Source: an uncultured Victivallis sp. (GTDB lineage: Bacteria > Verrucomicrobiota > Lentisphaeria > Victivallales > Victivallaceae). From it: DNA of 64,000 nucleotides. How positions within the stretch are numbered: position 1 is the first letter of the stretch; every line of letters begins with the position of its first letter. The position numbers and the translations under genes were made by a program. The stretch spans positions 1-64,000 of the forward strand of contig CALXOE010000004.1 of NCBI GenBank assembly GCA_944389935.1. Reading direction: 5' to 3'. Below, one piece after another: positions 54,297-62,084 of the stretch. Below the pieces are notes generated by a model. The model was not told the origin of the DNA, ran no database searches, and was given only the letters and a program-made list of their open reading frames with translations.

Positions 54297-54647
54297 CTAT
54301 TCCAGACATCCCCAGCCGAATTCATCCGGATTCTTGGCGCGGCCGATGCCGCCCATCCACTCCATCCAGCGGATCCGGCCCTTGCCGTCATTCTCGTTGA
54401 CCAGAAACGCGAACCGGAAGAGCGTACCGGGTTTGTCGGCGATCCCGAGCCGCTTCAGCGGCAGTGCGGCGGAATCGTTTTAACCGACTCCGAAATGAAG
54501 TCCGGCTGCCTTGCCAAACGGATTGCGGACTTCGATTTCCACCAGCGCGCCATCCCCCTCGATGGAACGGCTCACTTGACCGGATTGTTTCGTGGGAACT
54601 GCCGGCGGGCGCAACAGCGGCAACCACCACCGATAGACCATTTCCAT
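54297..54647 (-). pseudogene. 3' remnant of a carbohydrate-binding (CBM9/DOMON-like) protein, with an in-frame stop
   Basis: The minus-strand frame reads a protein-like C-terminus: MEMVYRWWLPLLRPPAV, then VSRSIEGDGALVEIEVRNPF, a TAA stop at 54480-54482, then in the same frame FRFAFLVNENDGKGRIRW and GRAKNPDEFGWGCLE before the final stop. This ending resembles the CBM9/DOMON-like sugar-binding modules of carbohydrate-active proteins. The 5' part is missing, and the frame runs out near the Mrr gene's stop. It is a decayed gene, not an active one, unless the TAA is a sequencing error. Confidence 0.55.
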
Positions 54648-54721
54648 TGAGCCAATCCCGGATTTACATAAGCAATCCGTCGTCATCGGACAGCAAGACG
54701 CGCCGCAAAGACGGCGGGCAC

Positions 54722-55741
54722 TCACTCCTCATCCGTGAGAGTCCAGATCTGTTTCAACGGCAGATCGGCTCTCAATTCCGGATCGAGTTTTTCATAGGTC
54801 TGAAAAAGCGCCGCGAGCAGTTCGTTCTTTCCCCAGAGCCGGACGCTGAAGAAAGAGCTCTGCTCTTTGACGGAACTCTTGTATCCGCCCCAGGAGACGA
54901 ACAACCCCTGCGTCGCCTGCGAATCCTGCATTGCCCCTTTCAGCGCCTTGATCTCTTTGAGTTCCACAGGAGTATCCTGCGACTTCACCTGAACACACAG
55001 GCGCGGCTCTCCGAATCCGAGCGGCCCGGTTCCCGCCAGAATATCGACCCCGCCGTCCGGCCCGGGAGGGCTCATGAACGTGTGATAGCCCTGCGCCGCC
55101 AGAATTCCGTTCACGAGACGGGCAAGCTCATGTCCCTTGAATCTCGAGCCGATCAGCCGGATGATCTGATCGCGGGCGAGTTCTTCGACGTCCTGAAAGG
55201 TTTCTTCGGTCTCATCGGAGGGGAGATCCACCGTCACATAGCCGTCGCTCCCGGCGGTCCAGCGGTTCTTTTCCATATTCCTCAACCGCTCCTCCGCATT
55301 GTTCCGCGATATCCGGCAAATGGTCAGGGCCGATCCGAACGAAAAGAGCAGATCCTGCGCAAAGTTCGACCGGGGAATATTTTCGCCGATCCATTTCACG
55401 GAAATCCGGTGAAAATAAGGGCTTGCCGCGGCCGGGTCGAATTGATATCCCTGCACCACTTCCCCGATCCAGATCGAGGGTTGCGATTTCAGGGGGAGAA
55501 TCACCCAATCTCCGGCGCTGATTTCATGGGACCCCATCCAGATCTGGGAAGCCCAGATGCGGATGGTATTGGTTTTCACGTCCGGATAAATTTCCCTCAA
55601 CTTTTCTTTGATCTCATCCCGCGAATGGAAACCGGCGAGATCGCAGTTCAAATCGCTCCACGTGATATAAAAACAGTGGTCCTTGATGAATTTTTCCGCA
55701 TATTCGCCGCGCCGTCCCGCCCGGACCATCCACAAAGCCAT
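54722..55741 (-). CDS. Mrr-like type IV restriction endonuclease with an N-terminal reader-like domain
   Basis: 339 residues from the ATG behind GGGAGGG. The C-terminal part (about 185-300) is an Mrr-type PD-(D/E)xK nuclease: E205 in FKGHEL, D233 in PDGGVDIL, and Q251-V-K253 in CVQVKSQ. The first ~120 residues (MVRAGRRGEYAEKF, WASQIWMGSHEISAGDWVILPL) resemble PUA/EVE-like modules that read modified bases. No methyltransferase is adjacent, so it should cut modified foreign DNA. Its promoter is TTGACA-17-TAACTT at 55785-55813. Confidence 0.85.
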   Translation of the reverse strand: MALWMVRAGRRGEYAEKFIKDHCFYITWSDLNCDLAGFHSRDEIKEKLREIYPDVKTNTIRIWASQIWMGSHEISAGDWVILPLKSQPSIWIGEVVQGYQFDPAAASPYFHRISVKWIGENIPRSNFAQDLLFSFGSALTICRISRNNAEERLRNMEKNRWTAGSDGYVTVDLPSDETEETFQDVEELARDQIIRLIGSRFKGHELARLVNGILAAQGYHTFMSPPGPDGGVDILAGTGPLGFGEPRLCVQVKSQDTPVELKEIKALKGAMQDSQATQGLFVSWGGYKSSVKEQSSFFSVRLWGKNELLAALFQTYEKLDPELRADLPLKQIWTLTDEE

Positions 55742-56080
55742 CGTGTTTCCCTCCCGCCTGCCGCTTCTTTTTGACTCGGGATAAAAGTTAGCATGAGTTT
55801 CCCATTCTGTCAAGTTTCTCCGTCAGGTGCGATTCCATGCGCCGAACCGCTCCCCGGCGATGTTCCATTCCGGCAGAGGCAGCAAATCCCGCAGACCATC
55901 TTTGACTTCCACGCACTTTCATGCCGGATTCGTGATTTTCTGCTGGCAATCAGAACATTCCATGCTATCTTACCACAGGGGAGACAACGAGCCGGAAACA
56001 AAGGGGGCGAGTCAGGAGAAACGGGAGTCAAAACAACATCAAAAGTGTTCCTGCAGAAAACGAAGCGGAGAATCGACACG
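55742..56080. other. Divergent intergenic region
   Basis: 339 bases. Besides the Mrr promoter it holds TGGCAA (55944) and TATCTT (55966) at 16 bp on the plus strand, a likely promoter for the next gene with a leader of about 100 bases. No gene, RNA or repeat is evident in the rest. Confidence 0.5.
55785..55813 (-). promoter_or_regulatory. Promoter of the Mrr-like gene
   Basis: TTGACA and TAACTT on the minus strand at 17 bp, 43 bp before the start. Confidence 0.6.
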
Positions 56081-57058
56081 ATGACTACGAGCCTGTCAAA
56101 CTATCTTTCCGTCAAAAAGAAATCATACATCATTATGATAATTGCGGCTGTCATTGTCGCTGTTTTCGTAAAATTGGTGCTCAAGCCGATATCCTGGGGT
56201 GATTTTATACAGACATTGTTGTTTTGGGAACCATTTGTTCTGTTCTTTATTCTCTGGCAATGTCAGTTGAATCTCAGTGAAAAAAAACAAGTGGTAATTC
56301 GTGAAGTAACAAAGCAAGTTGCCCGCGAATTTGAAATGCAATGCGAAGATCCTCGATTATGGGATAATAAAAAATGCAAAGCCTCTCTGCTCTTTGAGCC
56401 GAGTGTCGATGCCTTTTATCTGGAACGTGATATTCCACATCAAGTTTTCACTTTGGAAAAACAAGGCGCGATTTTACAGTGCAGCCATGTGAGTTACGGC
56501 ACGGTAAGTTCAAAAGTTGAAAAAGTCGGGAAACGATATGTGGTACACGGCAGAAGCATGAACTTCTATATAATGTCCACAGGCCTTTTATTTCGTTGTT
56601 TTTTTCCGTGCTATTTTTCTGACAGCTGGCTTCTTTTACCGAAAAAATGGGGAAAACATCTTGAAAAAATAACTCCTGTGAGATTTTTTCTGACAGACCT
56701 TGCCAAGGCGCCCCTGCCTCCGAATTTCAGTTTGTTCAGAAATGAAAACGATGCGCTCTGGATCTACTCGACCGCAGGCACGGAACAGGAAGCCTCCGCC
56801 GCGATTCGGGAGGAGTGTTCCTTTGCGGAAAGCTGTTATGCCCCGCTGCGCGGGAAACCTTACAGCCTCATGAGTTTCACCGGGAACACCATGTACGTTT
56901 ACATTCCATTCGTCTGGGAAATGGCCTCCGAACAGAAACTGCGGGAGAGCCTTGCCGAATACAAAGCGGACATTGAACTGGTCAAGGGGATTGTTTTCGG
57001 GCAGATCATGCGCCGGCATTATGAAAAGCAGTTTGCCGCCATGAATGGCGAGTCGTGA
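56081..57058 (+). CDS. DUF3137-like membrane protein, AT-rich
   Basis: 325 residues from the ATG behind GCGGAG. Two hydrophobic helices near residues 15-35 and 42-60 precede a soluble domain containing SVDAFYLERDIPHQVF, HVSYGTVSS and a FTGNTMYVYIPF segment, in the style of DUF3137 proteins. No function is established. The first ~190 codons are markedly richer in A/T than the surrounding genes, suggesting horizontal acquisition. Confidence 0.7.
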   Translation: MTTSLSNYLSVKKKSYIIMIIAAVIVAVFVKLVLKPISWGDFIQTLLFWEPFVLFFILWQCQLNLSEKKQVVIREVTKQVAREFEMQCEDPRLWDNKKCKASLLFEPSVDAFYLERDIPHQVFTLEKQGAILQCSHVSYGTVSSKVEKVGKRYVVHGRSMNFYIMSTGLLFRCFFPCYFSDSWLLLPKKWGKHLEKITPVRFFLTDLAKAPLPPNFSLFRNENDALWIYSTAGTEQEASAAIREECSFAESCYAPLRGKPYSLMSFTGNTMYVYIPFVWEMASEQKLRESLAEYKADIELVKGIVFGQIMRRHYEKQFAAMNGES

Positions 57059-57134
57059 TATGTATCCGGATAACCGGAGCAGCTCTTCGTAAGTCTGATT
57101 ATGGCAAAGAGGAAAGTCTGCGGTGTCGCTATGT

Positions 57135-57171
57135 AAACGCCTTGCAGCGTTTGTACGACCGTAAAAGGAGG
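57135..57171 (+). promoter_or_regulatory. Operator-like palindrome and orphan ribosome site
   Basis: AAACGC-cttgca-GCGTTT (57135-57152) lies within ATGTAAACGC, which shares GTAAACG with the LacI operator at 60237. AAAAGGAGG follows at 57163-57171, but no start codon or coding frame comes after it. It looks like the leader of a deleted gene. Confidence 0.35.
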
Positions 57172-57232
57172 AAGAATCATCAAACGCTCCGCCCGGGAAC
57201 CGGGCCGGGGAAAAACAGCGGGCGGCAATCGG

Positions 57233-58681
57233 CTATCGTCCGCCGGGAGTTGCGGAACCGCGCTCCGATTTCCTGTTCAGGCAGCGTTCCAGTTGCTCCG
57301 GAGTGTTCCAGAGCTCCATGACCCGCAGCCAGATCGTCTCGGCCTGCGACGGGGAAAGAGGAGCGTTTTCCAGAATCTCATAAAACTTCATCGCCGGATT
57401 CCGGATCGATGCCCCGGGCGGATTCGCTCTGCGATTGCCGAAAAGATCAGTCACAAATGTTTCAACAACAATCCGGTGCGGAATCCCCCGCGCTTTCCAT
57501 TGCGCCAACCCGTATTTGCGGTGCAGCTCGTAAAAACGTCCTTTGGTTTCCTGTATTTCCTTGAACGGCGCACCGGGAATCCGCCAGATCTTCTCCACAT
57601 ATTCGGCTCCGGTATTCAAGTCGATCCCGGAGGTGACAGTGATATCCGTATTCCAGAGCTGTTCGAGCCTTTCCCGGAAATGCCTGAGCAAAGTTCCCCG
57701 GAAACAGCGCCACTGCAAAAGCCGCTCCCGGTACGGGAGACTCTGATATTCATTCTCCATATAGCCGCTGCCGTCCGTATCCGGCAGGATTCTGACCATG
57801 CTGCCGTCGGGCAGTGGCGGCGGAAGCGGCGGAAGTTTTTCCGGATAAGAAAGTTGGACAAACGAATCGAGCAATTTCTTCTCATACAGCTCCTTGAAAA
57901 CCGGCTCAGGCTGCCGGATCGTCAATGCCAGCATCAAGGCGTTCAGCGGCATCGGCGCGCGCTCGAATTCGGCAAGGAAGAACGGTTCAAAAACGGCAAT
58001 GCCGTAGTCCGAACGCAACGCTTCCTCATAAAAATATTTCGGCAGAGGATCGGGATATTTGTCGCGTTCCCGAACCAGCTGACGCAATATGGCTTCCCGG
58101 TCTCTTTCCCCGAGCCGGGAAGTCGGACGATCCGGCTTGTTCAGATCATCTTCCGCGATTCTGAGGTACTCCTCCGCTTTCAGGCGGTCATAACTCTCCT
58201 GAAGATACTCTCCGACCGCCTCCCGATCTCCAGCCTTGTGCAGCCGGATCGTCTCGGCAAAAATCCTCTGCGCTTTCTCCACACTCGGATCGCACGTCTG
58301 AAGAATATCGGGAAACATGAGTTCGACGGCGAGGCCGTCTCCGCACATGACGGGGCGGTCTCTCAGGATGTAATAACGCCACTTCCAGAACTTCCACCCA
58401 TGATGAGCGGTCACAATTCTGCACCATTCAAACCGGTAGCCGGTTGTGTTGATAAACACGATGACCGGTTCCGGACAGGAAAGCTGATACTTCTCGTACA
58501 AATCCCGATGGCCCGGCATTCGTTCCCGGGAGATCAGCCGATTGTCGGCTCCGGAACGCTTGTCCAGGACAAATTCCCCCGTGGCAAGGTCAAAACCTGC
58601 GACGAGCCAGTAGTCGATGTCAGCAGAAAACAGCGTCGCGGCGAGAAACATGAACCAGGCAGTCAACAATATTTTTCTCAT
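57233..58681 (-). CDS. Exported protein of unknown function
   Basis: 482 residues from the ATG behind GGGAGAGG, with a signal peptide of about 19. The body is rich in charged helices, with VFINTTGYRFEWCRIV near the N-terminus and IRNPAMKFYEILENAPLSPSQ near the end; the part YLQESYDRLKAEEYLRIAE looks like a coiled coil. No domain is recognised. It has its own promoter at 58748-58775. Confidence 0.7.
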   Translation of the reverse strand: MRKILLTAWFMFLAATLFSADIDYWLVAGFDLATGEFVLDKRSGADNRLISRERMPGHRDLYEKYQLSCPEPVIVFINTTGYRFEWCRIVTAHHGWKFWKWRYYILRDRPVMCGDGLAVELMFPDILQTCDPSVEKAQRIFAETIRLHKAGDREAVGEYLQESYDRLKAEEYLRIAEDDLNKPDRPTSRLGERDREAILRQLVRERDKYPDPLPKYFYEEALRSDYGIAVFEPFFLAEFERAPMPLNALMLALTIRQPEPVFKELYEKKLLDSFVQLSYPEKLPPLPPPLPDGSMVRILPDTDGSGYMENEYQSLPYRERLLQWRCFRGTLLRHFRERLEQLWNTDITVTSGIDLNTGAEYVEKIWRIPGAPFKEIQETKGRFYELHRKYGLAQWKARGIPHRIVVETFVTDLFGNRRANPPGASIRNPAMKFYEILENAPLSPSQAETIWLRVMELWNTPEQLERCLNRKSERGSATPGGR

Positions 58682-58747
58682 TTTTCCTCTCCCGTCAGTC
58701 ACGCAACGTTGTCGCGGTAGGATCGGCCGCATCGATATTCCCGAATT

Positions 58748-58775
58748 ACAATACCCCTCCTCCACCGAATTGCAA
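58748..58775 (-). promoter_or_regulatory. Promoter of the exported protein gene
   Basis: TTGCAA and TATTGT on the minus strand at 16 bp, the same form as the promoters of the duplicated genes. Confidence 0.55.
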
Positions 58776-58888
58776 GCCGGGAAATGACGCGGCGGAAATC
58801 CCTGTATCACAAATCGTCAGATGATTCCGGCGAAAAGACCCAAAATACAGGACACTACCGGAGAGGCGCACAAAACATCGGACGCAGG

Positions 58889-59365
58889 CTATTGCAAATC
58901 GGAGAATTTCATTTGTATCGGAGTCAAATCAGCTCCAACCATACTGCAAAATTCAGCTATCTTAAATTTATCATGAGTTTGATCTCTCTCAAGGTCACGG
59001 AAAAATAAAGATAAAAATTCCGGAGTCATATCTTTTTTATAAAATTCAATCCCATTTTCTTTGATATAATAAATACCACCCATTCCCGGTTTTATGGTGA
59101 TATCCGGTACTGATTCAGTGCGCAACACAATGTTATCATTTTGACTGGGAGCAATGTATGTCAAAAAAATTCTCTGGTTTAACAAATCACGTTTCTCCCT
59201 GATTACAATTACAGCTAAATCGTCATCACGCACGGCACCGGTTATCCAATAACATCCATCTTGAAAATCGACACTCTGAGTGTAAGACATAATTTTACCT
59301 TTTTTTTCATTTCCACATCCGCACAACAATATCATTAAAATGCAGAACAGCAACTGATATTTCAT
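58889..59365 (-). CDS. Small lipoprotein of unknown function, AT-rich
   Basis: 158 residues with a lipoprotein signal and lipobox LCGC near residue 17. The mature part has SVDFQDGCYWITGAVRDDD and a GGIYYIKENGIEFYKK stretch. Codon use is AT-rich compared with the flanking genes, like the DUF3137-like gene 2 kb away. I do not recognise a family. Confidence 0.65.
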   Translation of the reverse strand: MKYQLLFCILMILLCGCGNEKKGKIMSYTQSVDFQDGCYWITGAVRDDDLAVIVIREKRDLLNQRIFLTYIAPSQNDNIVLRTESVPDITIKPGMGGIYYIKENGIEFYKKDMTPEFLSLFFRDLERDQTHDKFKIAEFCSMVGADLTPIQMKFSDLQ

Positions 59366-59706
59366 TTTCTCAACTCCCGCTTTAAAAATGATATGTGCCT
59401 CGCGCCGCCCCCGGTTGAACGACTTTGCGCGTCTCCCCCCGCCTGGACAACATTTTATTGAAAGATTGGTGTAAAAGTCTTTGAGTTACTATATTCCATT
59501 GTTTGCCGATTACAAGTCCGGCAGTCGACATCGCCGGAAGCAGTATCCGGTTTTATCCGGCGTTCGTTTCCGGGCGGTTTCGGCGGACGAATTTCCGGAG
59601 AGAAGCAATATCATGCGGAGGGGAAAATCCGCGACGCATCAGAGAGTGATTTCTGTTTTCACATGCAAAGTGCGGCCGATGCCGGAAACCGGCAAAAGGG
59701 AGCTCC
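59366..59706. other. Intergenic stretch without an assigned gene
   Basis: About 340 bases upstream of the lipoprotein gene and of the decayed frame at 59707. Short open frames are present on both strands, but none has a ribosome site or recognisable product. Confidence 0.4.
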
Positions 59707-60129
59707 CTGAACAACTTTGAAATCCGTGTTGAATCGCCACAGGAAATTCCGGGAAATCCGGCAGTATTGTCGACAATCACGGAAGAACTTCTCTTTCTGG
59801 CGAACAAATGGCAACGCCTGTATGAGAGGCGGAAAACAATAACGGGGAAAAACGCGCAGATTCTTCCAGAAGCCGACAGCAATGAGAGTTTCTCCGACAT
59901 TCGCGCAGTGAAAGGAAACATCATCACCGTCAACGATATTGTTTTAAACCCGGAATAGGAACTCGGGCTGTCCTTTCAAACGAATGACCTTTCACAGCCA
60001 GCCTGGCTGCGTTCGATCGCGAAGCTGTCATCCGACGCAAAAATCCGGTATTATTCTGAACTTCAACCAAGCAAAAGATTCCGCAATCTTGCGCTACCTG
60101 CGCAACCGCTCCATTTGGAGGGGGAATAG
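59707..60129 (+). pseudogene. Probable decayed coding sequence with an in-frame TAG
   Basis: One frame stays open for about 140 codons apart from a TAG at 59956-59958. Before the stop it reads NNFEIRVESPQEIPGNPAVL and ITEELLFLANKWQRLYERRK; after it SFQTNDLSQPAWLRSIAKLS and LALPAQPLHLEGE. The composition is protein-like, but no ATG opens the frame and I do not recognise a family. It lies just upstream of the LacI promoter. Confidence 0.4.
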
Positions 60130-60193
60130 TGCTCGAACTCGCGATGCCGTGAAATTTAAAGCAAAAAAAACAATCTTTTTTTTCGTTGAGCTC

Positions 60194-60222
60194 TTGACAT
60201 TTTCATGCAAATCCGGTATAAT
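60194..60222 (+). promoter_or_regulatory. Consensus promoter of the lacI-type gene
   Basis: TTGACA and TATAAT at exactly 17 bp: the only perfect consensus promoter in the window. The operator begins 2 bases after the -10. Confidence 0.85.
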
Positions 60223-60223
60223 G

Positions 60224-60250
60224 AATAACGTGTTACGTAAACGTGTTATT
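60224..60250 (+). promoter_or_regulatory. LacI-type operator at the regulator's own promoter
   Basis: AATAAC and GTTATT flank a core with two direct copies of ACGTGTTA (60228 and 60241). The 12-mer GTAAACGTGTTA (60237-60248) recurs inverted at 61307-61318. The position over the transcription start fits autorepression. Confidence 0.65.
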
Positions 60251-60264
60251 CTAACAGGAATCTT

Positions 60265-61284
60265 ATGACGCGATCGATTGGAAAAAGCTGCACAATACGC
60301 GAACTCGCCCGTTACGTCGGGCTGTCGACCTGCACGGTGTCGCGCGTGCTGAACCATCGCGGCGGCGAATTGCCGATCCCGGAAAAGACGCAGAAACGGA
60401 TCCGCGACGCGGCACGGGAGCTGAACTACGTTCCGAACGTAAATGCGCAGCGCTTCTTCAAACGGCGCAGCTATGTGATCGGGCTGCTGGTGCCGCCGCA
60501 GGAGGAGATGGGGCACAATGCGTTCCACGATACGCACTTCGTCGAGATCCTCTCGGGAATCGAAAAGGCGCTGATTCCGACCGGCTACAATCTGCTGTTG
60601 CTCTTCAATCGGCCCGAGTACAAGGAGAACAACCGGTATGAGGGGATGTTCCACTCCGGTTTTCTGGACGGACTGCTGGTGTGGGGGGTGCGCCGGTCGG
60701 AGGCGTACTGGAAAAATCTCGCGGCGCTTTCGCGGCCCCGGATCTTCCTGACTTCCGTACCGGATTCGGATACGGATATGCCGCTGCCGTTCGTCGCAAG
60801 CGATTACGAGCAGGCCGCAGCGGGAATCGTCGCGGAACTGCAGCGCACCGGCTGCCGCCGGTTCTGCTGGCTTGCGGGCAAGGAGGACACTTCGATCATC
60901 CCGCAGCTCCGCACCGGAATCAGCCGGGCAGGAGTCGAACTGCCGGAAACGGCGATCCGTTACAGCGACTACACGGAAGAGGCGGGGGAACAGCTTGCCG
61001 CGGAACTTCTCGGTTCCGGCTCGCAATACGACGCCGTTCTTGCGACGGCACCGCAGCTGGCACGCGGCGCGGCGCGGTTTCTCGAACAGAATCCGATGCC
61101 GGTGCAGATCGGCTGTTTCGACGGGCAGAGCTCGACCCGCCGCGCGGAGGACAACTTCATCTCGGTCTGCACGAACGACTTCGAGATCGGGAAAGCAGCG
61201 TTGGAAAAACTCATCGCCCGCATCGAAGGCAGCGAGGATCCCATTCAGATCAAAGTCCCTGTCAGCTTCTCATTTTCCGATTGA
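60265..61284 (+). CDS. LacI-family transcriptional regulator
   Basis: 339 residues. The N-terminal helix-turn-helix reads TIRELARYVGLSTCTVSRVLNH, followed by the hinge ARELNYVPNVNAQ. The remaining ~270 residues form the periplasmic-binding-protein-like sensor domain (YVIGLLVPP, GLLVWGVRR, VASDYEQAA, IGCFDG). It is likely to sense a sugar released by the adjacent GH5 enzyme and to repress itself and the pseudopilin-GH5 genes through the operators at 60224-60250 and 61306-61318. Confidence 0.93.
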   Translation: MTRSIGKSCTIRELARYVGLSTCTVSRVLNHRGGELPIPEKTQKRIRDAARELNYVPNVNAQRFFKRRSYVIGLLVPPQEEMGHNAFHDTHFVEILSGIEKALIPTGYNLLLLFNRPEYKENNRYEGMFHSGFLDGLLVWGVRRSEAYWKNLAALSRPRIFLTSVPDSDTDMPLPFVASDYEQAAAGIVAELQRTGCRRFCWLAGKEDTSIIPQLRTGISRAGVELPETAIRYSDYTEEAGEQLAAELLGSGSQYDAVLATAPQLARGAARFLEQNPMPVQIGCFDGQSSTRRAEDNFISVCTNDFEIGKAALEKLIARIEGSEDPIQIKVPVSFSFSD

Positions 61285-61305
61285 AAAAATTTTTTGGCCC
61301 GTAAG

Positions 61306-61318
61306 GTAACACGTTTAC
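61306..61318 (+). promoter_or_regulatory. LacI-type operator ahead of the pseudopilin/GH5 genes
   Basis: GTAACACGTTTAC, an imperfect palindrome (GTAA-n5-TTAC). Its reverse complement shares 12 of 13 bases with the site in the regulator promoter. It sits 33 bases before the pseudopilin start codon. Confidence 0.65.
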
Positions 61319-61350
61319 TTAGATTTCAAACAACTCGAAAGGAGCAGAGC

Positions 61351-62073
61351 ATGAAAAGAAGATCGTTTACCTTGATAGAGCTCCTGGTCGTGATTGCGAT
61401 CATCGCGATTCTGGCCGGGATGCTGCTTCCGGCGCTGAATCAGGCGCGGGAACGCAGTTACACCATCAGCTGCACCTCCAATCTGAAACAGATCGGAACT
61501 TACATGACACTGTATCTGGATTCCAACCGGAATCTGTTCCCCAACGCCTACGGCAATCTCTCCGGAAACAAGGGAACGTGGCAGGATATGCTCATGCGCT
61601 TTCATCAATCGGGGATGGAAGTCACGCATTTGTGCTATCTGAACGAAGATCAGACCAGACCGGTCAGCGTCTTCGCCTGCCCCTCGTCAAAGACCACGGA
61701 AACGGGGGACGCATTCCGGCGCCATTACGGACTGAATTACCGGCTGACCAAAGCGTGTGCGGAGTGGAATTCCACACAGACGACGGACTACAGCAGCGCC
61801 AAAGTGGAAAATCCCTCCGGCCGGGCAATGGTGTTTGACGTGAATCAGAGTGCGGTTCCGAGCTCCATGGGCAGCATGTCGGTTGCGGTCGCGCAAAACC
61901 GGGCGGAGATGGTCAATTTGAATCAGAAGATGCGTCATTACGGTCAGAACGGATCGAATATTCTGTTCGTGGACGGTCATGTCAAGGGGATGCGGTGGGA
62001 GGAAATTCCGGTGAATCGTCTGGAATCCACCTCCGGCAGTCTCGGGAAATTCTGGTGTCGCGCCAACAAATAG
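61351..62073 (+). CDS. Prepilin-type N-terminal cleavage/methylation protein in a LacI/GH5 locus
   Basis: 240 residues behind AAAGGAG. MKRRS precedes [18 protein letters not shown] with Glu at mature position 5. The globular domain has [19 protein letters not shown], several Cys residues and the H-x9-DG-type ending [11 protein letters not shown]. It is exported and processed by prepilin peptidase. The GH5 gene starts 12 bp later, and a LacI operator lies just upstream, so pseudopilin and enzyme are co-regulated; it may help present or secrete the enzyme or bind its substrate. Confidence 0.9.
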   Translation: MKRRSFTLIELLVVIAIIAILAGMLLPALNQARERSYTISCTSNLKQIGTYMTLYLDSNRNLFPNAYGNLSGNKGTWQDMLMRFHQSGMEVTHLCYLNEDQTRPVSVFACPSSKTTETGDAFRRHYGLNYRLTKACAEWNSTQTTDYSSAKVENPSGRAMVFDVNQSAVPSSMGSMSVAVAQNRAEMVNLNQKMRHYGQNGSNILFVDGHVKGMRWEEIPVNRLESTSGSLGKFWCRANK

Positions 62074-62084
62074 GATATCGCGGA

